Part shown: one piece after another, positions 10,447 through 19,565 of the stretch | Numbering within the stretch: position 1 is the first letter of the stretch | How the letters are laid out: each line of letters opens with the position of its first letter | Source: Flectonema sp. DT1601 | Taxonomy: Eukaryota; Euglenozoa; Diplonemea; Diplonemida; Diplonemidae | Length of the DNA: 64,000 nt | Assembly: GCA_964019425.1 (NCBI GenBank) | Contig: OZ025803.1 | Location: 186,001 to 250,000 of the forward strand | Direction of reading: 5' to 3' | Program-made: the position numbers and the translations under genes | Notes under the pieces: generated by a model | Seen by the model: only the letters and a program-made list of their open reading frames with translations | What the model was told of the DNA's origin: nothing | Databases searched by the model: none

Positions 10447-13400
10447 TGAGTAAAAAAAGAATAAACCTTATTTTTAATACCAGCGTTGTCGAATGTCTCA
10501 AAACAGTGACATCACTGTGTGTTCGATCTGAGCTTCCTCTGCGGGGAAATAGTTGCATGGCGACACGAACCTTGTCTAAAGAAATGAATTGAACATAGTA
10601 CAGGAATACCACCAGAAAGATGCTTTAGTCTGTATGAGTAAAACAAGAATAAGTTATATTTTTTAATACCAGCGTTGTCGAATGTCTCAAAACAGTGACA
10701 TCACTGTGTGTTCGATCTGAGCTTCCTCTGCAGGGAAATAGTTGCATGGCGACACGAACCTTGTCTAAAGAAATGAATTGAACATAGTACAGGAATACCA
10801 CCAGAAAGATGCTTTAGTCTGTATGAGTAAAACAAGAATAAGTTATATTTTTTAATACCAGCGTTGTCGAATGTCTCAAAACAGTGACATCACTGTGTGT
10901 TCGATCTGAGCTTCCTCTGCGGGGAAATAGTTGCATGGCGACACGAACCTTGTCTAAAGAAATGAATTGAACATAGTACAGGAATACCACCAGAAAGATG
11001 CTTTAGTCTGTATGAGTAAAACAAGAATAAGTTATATTTTTTAATACCAGCGTTGTCGAATGTCTCAAAACAGTGACATCACTGTGTGTTCGATCTGAGC
11101 TTCCTCTGCAGGGAAATAGTTGCATGGCGACACGAACCTTGTCTAAAGAAATGAATTGAACATAGTACAGGAATACCACCAGAAAGATGCTTTAGTCTGT
11201 ATGAGTAAAACAAGAATAAGTTATATTTTTTAATACCAGCGTTGTCGAATGTCTCAAAACAGTGACATCACTGTGTGTTCGATCTGAGCTTCCTCTGCGG
11301 GGAAATAGTTGCATGGCGACACGAACCTTGTCTAAAGAAATGAATTGAACATAGTACAGGAATACCACCAGAAAGATGCTTTAGTCTGTATGAGTAAAAC
11401 AAGAATAAGTTATATTTTTTAATACCAGCGTTGTCGAATGTCTCAAAACAGTGACATCACTGTGTGTTCGATCTGAGCTTCCTCTGCGGGGAAATAGTTG
11501 CATGGCGACACGAACCTTGTCTAAAGAAATGAATTGAACATAGTACAGGAATACCACCAGAAAGATGCTTTAGTCTGTATGAGTAAAACAAGAATAAGTT
11601 ATATTTTTTAATACCAGCGTTGTCGAATGTCTCAAAACAGTGACATCACTGTGTGTTCGATCTGAGCTTCCTCTGCAGGGAAATAGTTGCATGGCGACAC
11701 GAACCTTGTCTAAAGAAATGAATTGAACATAGTACAGGAATACCACCAGAAAGATGCTTTAGTCTGTATGAGTAAAACAAGAATAAGTTATATTTTTTAA
11801 TACCAGCGTTGTCGAATGTCTCAAAACAGTGACATCACTGTGTGTTCGATCTGAGCTTCCTCTGCAGGGAAATAGTTGCATGGCGACACGAACCTTGTCT
11901 AAAGAAATGAATTGAACATAGTACAGGAATACCACCAGAAAGATGCTTTCGTCTGTATGAGTAAAACAAGAATAAGTTATATTTTTTAATACCAGCGTTG
12001 TCGAATGTCTCAAAACAGTGACATCACTGTGTGTTCGATCTGAGCTTCCTCTGCGGGGAAATAGTTGCATGGCGACACGAACCTTGTCTAAAGAAATGAA
12101 TTGAACATAGTACAGGAATACCACCAGAAAGATGCTTTAGTCTGTATGAGTAAAACAAGAATAAGTTATATTTTTTAATACCAGCGTTGTCGAATGTCTC
12201 AAAACAGTGACATCACTGTGTGTTCGATCTGAGCTTCCTCTGCAGGGAAATAGTTGCATGGCGACACGAACCTTGTCTAAAGAAATGAATTGAACATAGT
12301 ACAGGAATACCACCAGAAAGATGCTTTAGTCTGTATGAGTAAAACAAGAATAAGTTATATTTTTTAATACCAGCGTTGTCGAATGTCTCAAAACAGTGAC
12401 ATCACTGTGTGTTCGATCTGAGCTTCCTCTGCGGGGAAATAGTTGCATGGCGACACGAACCTTGTCTAAAGAAATGAATTGAACATAGTACAGGAATACC
12501 ACCAGAAAGATGCTTTAGTCTGTATGAGTAAAACAAGAATAAGTTATATTTTTTAATACCAGCGTTGTCGAATGTCTCAAAACAGTGACATCACTGTGTG
12601 TTCGATCTGAGCTTCCTCTGCGGGGAAATAGTTGCATGGCGACACGAACCTTGTCTAAAGAAATGAATTGAACATAGTACAGGAATACCACCAGAAAGAT
12701 GCTTTAGTCTGTATGAGTAAAACAAGAATAAGTTATATTTTTTAATACCAGCGTTGTCGAATGTCTCAAAACAGTGACATCACTGTGTGTTCGATCTGAG
12801 CTTCCTCTGCAGGGAAATAGTTGCATGGCGACACGAACCTTGTCTAAAGAAATGAATTGAACATAGTACAGGAATACCACCAGAAAGATGCTTTAGTCTG
12901 TATGAGTAAAACAAGAATAAGTTATATTTTTTAATACCAGCGTTGTCGAATGTCTCAAAACAGTGACATCACTGTGTGTTCGATCTGAGCTTCCTCTGCA
13001 GGGAAATAGTTGCATGGCGACACGAACCTTGTCTAAAGAAATGAATTGAACATAGTACAGGAATACCACCAGAAAGATGCTTTAGTCTGTATGAGTAAAA
13101 CAAGAATAAGTTATATTTTTTAATACCAGCGTTGTCAATGTCTCAAAACAGTGACATCACTGTGTGTTCGATCTGCTATGGGGATGAACTCCCTCTAATA
13201 ACGGATATTTGCAGCTGCAGGGGAACAGTTGCATGGCGACACGAACCTTGTCTAAAGAAATGAATTGAACATAGTACAGGAATACCACCAGAAAGATGCT
13301 TTAGTCTGTATGAGTAAAACAAGAATAAGTTATATTTTTTAATACCAGCGTTGTCGAATGTCTCAAAACAGTGACATCACTGTGTGTTCGATCTGAGCTT

Positions 13401-13534
13401 CCTCTGCAGAGAAATAGTTGCATGGCGACACGAACCTTGTCTAAAGAAATGAATTGAACATAGTACAGGAATACCACCAGAAAGATGCTTTAGTCTGTAT
13501 GAGTAAAACAAGAATAAGTTATATTTTTTAATAC
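10447..13534 (+). repeat. 189-bp tandem array derived from the 5' end of the downstream RING-CH gene
   Basis: After a degenerate partial unit (10447-10480), fourteen units of exactly 189 bp run from 10481 to 13126, then one of 219 bp (13127-13345) and one of 189 bp (13346-13534), ending where the intact gene begins. Each unit holds about 36 bp of the gene's 5' flank plus a shortened copy of roughly its first 62 codons. Relative to the gene, units carry two internal deletions and small indels, and the frame stops after 12 codons (MSQNSDITVCSI). The units are almost identical; the main variant is GCGGGG versus GCAGGG. The array is not coding. An antisense open frame arises only because 189 is a multiple of three. 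Confidence 0.95.
13127..13345 (+). pseudogene. Hybrid array unit, gene-like in front and repeat-like behind
   Basis: This 219-bp unit regains the 30 bp missing from the other units (CTATGGGGATGAACTCCCTC and onward to the GCAGCTGCAGGGG segment) and lacks the extra G before the ATG, so its first half matches the intact gene with one change. Its second half keeps the array-type indels and the array-type exit into the next unit. It cannot encode the ligase. The patchwork suggests gene conversion or unequal crossing-over between gene and array. Confidence 0.85.
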
Positions 13535-13545
13535 CAGCGTTGTCA

Positions 13546-14142
13546 ATGTCTCAAAACAGTGACATCACTGTGTGTTCGATCTGCTATGGAGATGAACTCC
13601 CTCTAATAACGGATATTTGCAGCTGCAGGGGAACAGTTGCATGGCGACACGAACCTTGTCTAAAGAAATGGATTGAACATAGTACGAGTAAAGGAATACC
13701 ACCAGAAGATGCTTTAGTCTGTTCCCTGTGCAAGATGCCTTACAAACATTATTTTGAGGAATATAAATTAACGAAAACGATAATTATTAAAATCGTGTTT
13801 CAATTTACTTTTGGACTATTTCTAATTATATTATCGAGGGCTTTGGTTGATATCCTCATTGGAAAGTTACCACATCTCCTAATGCCATTAATCGACTGTG
13901 TCGTTAAGATTACCAGTGATAATCATTTCCAATACGAAGACCTGTCTCTTTCAATTACAAAATGCTTTGAACAATCTTCAGCAGTCATCGCGGAGGCGAT
14001 GGGAATCCTGATAGCTCAATGCATCTTTTTTTTATTCTTATTTTACAATGGTTGTACGTACATAATGAAATCTTGGTACACAGTTCGAGGATCCAACGAT
14101 TCAACTGTTTCGCTGCTAAGGTTCAGAATTAATGAAAAGTGA
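13546..14142 (+). CDS. RING-CH (MARCH-type) membrane E3 ubiquitin ligase
   Basis: 198 residues from the ATG at 13546. Residues about 9-65 form a C4HC3 RING-CH finger: CSIC, then CSC, then H-x2-C (HEPC), then CSLC, with spacing typical of MARCH proteins. Two hydrophobic stretches follow, about 77-105 (IVFQFTFGLFLIILSR) and about 150-175 (AEAMGILIAQCIFFLFLF), giving a hairpin in the membrane with the finger in the cytosol. Such enzymes recruit an E2 and ubiquitinate membrane proteins to control trafficking or degradation. The 5' flank and first codons are those amplified in the array just upstream, so the promoter region of this gene has been multiplied. Confidence 0.87.
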   Translation: MSQNSDITVCSICYGDELPLITDICSCRGTVAWRHEPCLKKWIEHSTSKGIPPEDALVCSLCKMPYKHYFEEYKLTKTIIIKIVFQFTFGLFLIILSRALVDILIGKLPHLLMPLIDCVVKITSDNHFQYEDLSLSITKCFEQSSAVIAEAMGILIAQCIFFLFLFYNGCTYIMKSWYTVRGSNDSTVSLLRFRINEK

Positions 14143-14337
14143 TGAACCTCACTTTCTTATAACAATTGAATTCCATTTGGGTGAGGGTTATTTTTCTTTT
14201 TTTAATTCCAATAAAACGATAACATAAAACTTTTTAAGATCCATTAAAGTATTATTTACCTTTACTAAACTGATGGAATGTTGGAAGTTGCATTGAAATC
14301 ACATAACTTCAACTCATATCAGGGGAAAAATAACTTA

Positions 14338-16026
14338 ATGAAAACATTACCAACCTACGTGTCCCTGTTTCTATCTGCGACTGCTGTCGCTATTGCGACT
14401 AATCCTCAGGTGACAACAAGCGGTGGAGTTGTTGAGGGAAATGCCCTTCCGGGAGCGAATGAGTTCCTGGGTATGAAGTTTGCAGATGCTGAAAGATACG
14501 AAAGACCTGTTGACTTTACGGGAAAGTATCCTCAACAGCCATTAATTGCAAAGGATTTTCAATTAGCGTGCATGCAAGTTGGCAACAGTGCCAACGAAAC
14601 CTACGGATCTGAAGATTGTCTTTTCATGAACGTTTGGCAGCCTTCTGATGCCAAACCTGGTGATAAACTCCCAGTTTTGGTATTCATTTATGGAGGTTCC
14701 AACATGTTTGGTGAAGCAGAGGCTTACAATGGATCAGCTATGCCAGTTCGTCACAATGTTGTTTACGCTTCTTTAGCTTATCGAACTGGTCCTATTGGAT
14801 GGATGGCATTCGAAGAGGACTTCACATCTGGTAAGACTACTGGTAATTATGGACAGTTAGATCAGCAATCGGCTCTTCGTTGGGTTCAACGTGAAATTCA
14901 TAATTTTGGTGGAGATCCAGATAAAGTATCAATTCATGGTCAGTCATCAGGTGCTGCATGTACTGCCCTTCACCTGGTCATGCCGGAATCTAAAAACTTA
15001 CTCAGAGGACTGATCTCTGAATCTGGAGGACTTAGTGCCAACACAAACATCAACGGCTCCATTCAACATAGTCACAAGATAGCTTCTGATATTGGCTGTT
15101 CATCTTCTTCTTCTTTAAAGAAATGTCTCCAACAGACATCGCCAATCAACTTAACAAAGTACACTTACAAATTCGGTTGGGGACCTGTTGTTGATTCTGT
15201 TACGATACCTGACGTACCAATAAAGTTAGTAATGGAAGGAAAGGTTAATAATATTTCCGTGATAATGGGAGCTCAAACAAACGATACGATGAGAGAACTT
15301 ATGAAACTTTACACAAAACACGATGGGACAATTCGTCCTATTTCTTCAATTGAGTTTAGGATACTAGCAGGTGAAGCAGCTCCTCGTCAATTTCACGAAA
15401 GACTATTCGATTTGTACACTCCAACGACGACAGCATCAGTGACAAACGTTCAGCTTCTGGGTAGCGTGACAAGCGATAAGTCATTGTGTGCTAGCAGAAG
15501 AACCTGCAATGAAATAAATAAACAACTTGGAAAGGTATTTATGTACCGCTTCAACTACTTCTACCAAAGTAATCCTCAGTGTACTGCAGAACCAAACTAT
15601 CATCCTTCATTCCTGGGAGCTATTCATGAAGATGAAGTCACGTTTGTAATGGGACAGCCGATATTTATGTTTCAAGGATCTTGTTGTGGTAAGTGGGGTG
15701 CTAAACTTCAGAGAGAACCATGTCCACAACTCCCACAATGTACGAATTGTTTTAACACTTCACTAGGAACAGGATATCACGCTTACTTCAATGACAAAGA
15801 ATGGGATTTCTCTCAGACAGTAGGAGGCTACTGGGCTCAATTTGCTCGCACTGGTAGTCCGAACATGAACGATAAGATTACATGGCCTGTGTTCTCTACT
15901 GATGAAGAGCTAACTCATAATATTGTACTTGACGCTGATCTCACTGGAGGATCTGTCATTGAGAGCACTCTTTATAATAATGATCAAATTTGCAAATTTT
16001 GGGACGACGTTTCAAACAACAACTAA
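14338..16026 (+). CDS. Secreted type-B carboxylesterase (cholinesterase/neuroligin fold)
   Basis: 562 residues if translation starts at 14338, chosen because that Met opens a clean signal peptide (MKTLPTYVSLFLSATAVAIA); the frame is open from 14278. The alpha/beta-hydrolase landmarks are in order: SEDCLFMNVWQP, the oxyanion-hole region FIYGGSN, GNYGQLDQQSALRWVQ, the nucleophile elbow HGQSSGA (Ser at about residue 203), and IHEDEVTFVMG, whose His (about residue 430) fits the catalytic His. The acid position, usually in a DEG-like segment, reads NDTMRE and is uncertain. The elbow is GQSSG instead of GESAG. Even Cys spacing suggests disulfides. It probably hydrolyses extracellular or vacuolar esters; the substrate is unknown. 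Confidence 0.88.
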   Translation: MKTLPTYVSLFLSATAVAIATNPQVTTSGGVVEGNALPGANEFLGMKFADAERYERPVDFTGKYPQQPLIAKDFQLACMQVGNSANETYGSEDCLFMNVWQPSDAKPGDKLPVLVFIYGGSNMFGEAEAYNGSAMPVRHNVVYASLAYRTGPIGWMAFEEDFTSGKTTGNYGQLDQQSALRWVQREIHNFGGDPDKVSIHGQSSGAACTALHLVMPESKNLLRGLISESGGLSANTNINGSIQHSHKIASDIGCSSSSSLKKCLQQTSPINLTKYTYKFGWGPVVDSVTIPDVPIKLVMEGKVNNISVIMGAQTNDTMRELMKLYTKHDGTIRPISSIEFRILAGEAAPRQFHERLFDLYTPTTTASVTNVQLLGSVTSDKSLCASRRTCNEINKQLGKVFMYRFNYFYQSNPQCTAEPNYHPSFLGAIHEDEVTFVMGQPIFMFQGSCCGKWGAKLQREPCPQLPQCTNCFNTSLGTGYHAYFNDKEWDFSQTVGGYWAQFARTGSPNMNDKITWPVFSTDEELTHNIVLDADLTGGSVIESTLYNNDQICKFWDDVSNNN

Positions 16027-16413
16027 TATTCGGTAACAGTTGTAGTGTTTTCACCCCCTTTTCCCCCTTCCCTTGTTCGCTCAATTAATCTTACGAGTCT
16101 ATCCTTTTATGGATTCTCTGTATTGAATGGGTCTCTCTTCGTCACAGATATCTTCTCGTTGTTATTAGTGTAGGGTCATAAAAACTGTCGTGGAATCGAC
16201 CGTGACGGTACTCTGCAACTCATCTCATGGTTTTTTTTTCTTTTTTTTTTCTTTTTTGATTAATTATTTTTGATTTCTTTCATTCACAGGATCTATACTA
16301 ATATGCGTCCTCGAAGTTGTCGAGAATTAGTTTCTGGATTTGTTCTGTTGACCTGATGAGAACCCACATTGAGACATTAATATTATTATTCCCTTCTACT
16401 AGGTGACTCTCTC
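16027..16413. other. Intergenic stretch
   Basis: About 390 bases with T-rich tracts near 16230-16256 and no coding signal. Confidence 0.6.
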
Positions 16414-17493
16414 ATGCCGCTTGAACTTAATTTCAAGCAACCCTCATATGCTGCATCGCTTGAGAAAGTTGTATACAAGGACGGTGTAACCGCTGCTGAC
16501 TTCAGTGCTTTTGAGACATTGCAAAAGAATGTGATTCCTGGATGTACGTGTACTGTTGATGGTGATTTGAATTTATTATTTTATACGATATTCGGTGATG
16601 GCAGTAATTTCATGAAAGATTGGAGAAAGGCGAGGGAAGATTTTAATTTTAATATCGCGGCGTGGGCGATGGCTGATGAAAAATGTTGTGGCACGAGAAT
16701 GTTCAAGTGCACTACAAACGTTACTGAAACCATATTTAAAAAACAAACTCCATTTAACGAACGAGAAAGATTCACTTGTTGGTCTACCGGAAATGCTAAC
16801 TTCTTAAGAGTTCATTTCTCGTCGATGACTCCGCAAGTGACCTCCGGGAAAAGTTTTCGAATCGAATCTTGCATTGAAGGAAAAGAAGAGGGAGGAATCA
16901 TAACACTGAAAGTTTACCGTCATATTCATTTCATGGCCAGTGTAGTTATGGAAAGTATAATAAAGAAAGTTGCGGCTTCTGAATTGCAAATCAGCTACAC
17001 CAAATTTATAAACTTAGCGAAGACTCAAATGAAAAAGGCTTTTAAAGGGAAAAAGGGTCAGACGTCACCAACTCAACAAGCAGCTGTTGAAGTTGAAGAA
17101 GCAGAAGACTCAAATAAGAGTGAAACAGGTGAGGATCAAGGAGTCGTAATAGCTGCTGGTGTCGGTGGTCTTGTTGTTGTCATGTTGATGTTGGTTTTCT
17201 TTACTCGATCGAGAAAGTCATCACCAAGTTCTCCTTATGACGTGTTGTTAGATCCAAAACTAGCATCATCATTTGGACTCCAAGGTCTCGACGATCTCAA
17301 ACACGCGCTTCTCAGTGAACTCGGCCACGGTCATATCCCAATTGAGATTAGCACCTCTCGTATTGTTCAGATCCTTCTCAGAGAAGGAGAACAAGTCCAA
17401 TCACTTGCTAGTGAAGCAGAGCTGTACGTCACAATGTGTCTGTTGCTTACTTTTGCTTCTGTTGGTATTTTGTTATATGCATCTCTAAAGTAA
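16414..17493 (+). CDS. VASt-domain membrane protein (Aster/Lam-like sterol transfer)
   Basis: 359 residues in one exon. Residues about 38-205 resemble a VASt (StART-like) domain: the early LFYTIFGDGSNFMKDW segment, RERFTCWSTGNANFLRVHF, the conserved TPQVTSGKSFRIES strand, and the closing helix MESIIKKVAASE...YTKFINLAK. A Lys/Glu-rich linker leads to a membrane span at about 243-263 (VVIAAGVGGLVVVMLMLVFF), a short domain of about 75 residues, and a C-terminal hydrophobic tail at about 338-357. In Lam/GRAMD1 proteins VASt moves sterol between plasma membrane and ER. The N-terminal GRAM domain of those proteins is absent. The fold call rests on motif order only. Confidence 0.6.
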   Translation: MPLELNFKQPSYAASLEKVVYKDGVTAADFSAFETLQKNVIPGCTCTVDGDLNLLFYTIFGDGSNFMKDWRKAREDFNFNIAAWAMADEKCCGTRMFKCTTNVTETIFKKQTPFNERERFTCWSTGNANFLRVHFSSMTPQVTSGKSFRIESCIEGKEEGGIITLKVYRHIHFMASVVMESIIKKVAASELQISYTKFINLAKTQMKKAFKGKKGQTSPTQQAAVEVEEAEDSNKSETGEDQGVVIAAGVGGLVVVMLMLVFFTRSRKSSPSSPYDVLLDPKLASSFGLQGLDDLKHALLSELGHGHIPIEISTSRIVQILLREGEQVQSLASEAELYVTMCLLLTFASVGILLYASLK

Positions 17494-17696
17494 TCACCTG
17501 CTTGATATATTCTTATTGTCTTGAAATGATCAGGAAAATGTTCTGTCTCATTACACAGTATCCTTCTTCCTAATAAATTGATACTCGATTAACGACAAGG
17601 TTGCAAGAAACACTCTAGGGAGAAAAAAAAAAAAAAAAAAAAAAAAGAGAGAGGGATATGACATGCTGTGACTATATTTATATTTATTATTTCGTA

Positions 17697-19362
17697 TATT
17701 AGTCATTCCAAAAATAACCGGCCGCGAAAACCAGTTTTGCTTCGAGCAGCCATTGGTCAAAAATGCATCCATTTTCGAGATTTTTTATGAGGTGGAAAGG
17801 TTCGGCCCCAATCTCTGATTTTACGCGGTGGGATTATTTTTTTTTCACTTTTTTTACTGACCGTTAGAACCCGACAGGTGCGTTATGGGTACTAAGAGAA
17901 TGTCACTGTCGGCATGGAAAAGTTAATCCTGTTGCTGCATTTAATTTTTTTCTGGAAAAAAAAGGGAAATGCATCAGAGATTGGCATTTTTTCTCGTAAC
18001 TACACTTATTATTCCCTTCAGCACCAGCTTAAACTTCTCTCAATGAAGTGTCACACGTGCCACGAGATGCCAGCTGAGTGCTCCTCAGACAACTACAACT
18101 GCACCTCGCACACTAACGCGAAAAGACGGAATCCGAAGTTCAACAAGCTTCTTGAGCCACTTCGCGGTAGTCTTGAAATCCCGGCGTATGCTCCTCTGCG
18201 CTCAATCTGCAACGCTTGCTACTAGCGAGCAAAAAGGCTGACTAGTGATCCGCATTACGCATCCGTCAGTATCCCTGCAGAGCCGATCAATCCGGAACCG
18301 CTCTCAGATATTTTTGAACGCGTGAAAGAATCAGTTCCTGCTGTCCGTTCTCAGTTTTTGAGACTCTGTCTCACGCTAGGCTACACTGATAGCCAGATTA
18401 ATGCCCATGTCAGGGATTCTTCAATGCGTAAGCAGCTACAGAGGCTGGAACAGCACGATCCCTCCCAATCAGTAAAGCAGCGCAGCCAAGACAGAGATAT
18501 CTGGAACTTCTGGATTTCCAATGCACGCCCTGAGTCAAACCGCGTGGTCCTCAGCAAAGACTACATAACCGGCGAGACAAGTAAAGAGACAGTCCTCTAT
18601 GTAAGAGAACCATACCTTGCCTTGTGGAGTGCCTTCTGCAGAACTCACACAGCTATCTCATATCCTCAGTTTTGTGACAAAAGGCCTGCTCATGTCAAAT
18701 CTTGTCCGAATAACCCTCGATGCCGTTGCAGGTGGCACATGCAAATTGCACTTATCCTTCCTGCTTATATAAGACTTGTGGGCCTGAGAAGATTTCAGCT
18801 AACCCGCTTGAGTGACCACCTACCACTCATACTATGTCGAGACCCGTCTTACAACTGCTTCTTTGGCCACTGAATCTAGTTCTAGTTCCAGTTTCAGATC
18901 GCTGCGTTCAACTAGTTCTATTATCGGTTCATTGCCGGTAGGAAAACGAAGAAAGCCAGCAGTAAAAGTTGCCAAAAGAGCTAAGCCTAATCAAAAATAA
19001 AAATAGGCTAAGTGTAGTGTAAGATGTACAAGGTACTGTTTTGCTTCGAGCAGCCTTTGTAACTGTTTCAGAGTAAAACATCCGACCAGGTACGGCCGGA
19101 TATAGAACCATATACCGATCTTTCATTTTAGCACCCGGGGCAGCCGATTAGACATCAACAGTTCCATTATTCAAAATTTTCACCACACAAAAATGTCACA
19201 ATTTTTTTGAATTTTAGCTGCATTTTTTTGAATCGCAGCGGGAATGAAATCAGCGGTGCAAAAGCGATTAAAATGGGTATTCGGTTTTAAGTTTTACTCC
19301 CTATTTTCACCTATGAAATACTGGAACCCTAAAATGGACGGTTATTTTTGGAATGACTAATA
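17697..19362 (+). mobile_element. DNA transposon with 24-bp terminal inverted repeats and TA target duplication
   Basis: The ends TATTAGTCATTCCAAAAATA (continuing ACCG) at 17697-17720 and the exact reverse complement at 19339-19362 bound a 1,666-bp element, flanked by TA at 17695-17696 and 19363-19364. A direct subterminal repeat (GTTTTGCTTCGAGCAGCC) lies at 17734 and 19038. TA duplication places it with Tc1/mariner, pogo or similar superfamilies, but the coding remnant was not recognised, so the family is open. The perfect inverted repeats suggest a fairly recent arrival. Confidence 0.88.
17914..19000 (+). pseudogene. Broken open frame inside the 1.67-kb transposon
   Basis: Three + strand segments remain. 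The first (to 18225) contains a Cys-rich motif (CHTCHEMPAECSS) and ends at a TAG inside a phrase that continues in frame beyond it (SICNACY, stop, then AKRLTSDPHY). The second (to 18873) includes NFWISNARPESNRVV and a Cys/His cluster near CPNNPRCRCRWH. The third, from 18812, is in another frame, implying a frameshift. The zinc-binding-like Cys/His pattern fits DNA binding. No DDE motif could be located, and the transposase family is unidentified. Confidence 0.55.
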
Positions 19363-19565
19363 TATATTAGAAAGGGGGAAAAATAAAATAAAAAAATAAA
19401 ATAAAGGGACAGAGTTCATTTACTTTATTTATATATTATGGAACTTATTCGGTTTCCTCTTCTTGTGTTTTATAGATGACGTTTATCGTCTGTTTTTATT
19501 AGAAATTTAAAAAAAATGTTGTTGTTTAATTATTTCTTATTTAGTTAAATATAAAATGCGTTGGT

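Noticed and set aside
11759-12124. Open frame of 121 codons on the - strand inside the tandem array
   Set aside because: It exists only because the 189-bp unit is a multiple of three and one unit has a variant that removes a stop. Its sequence is just the antisense of the repeat.
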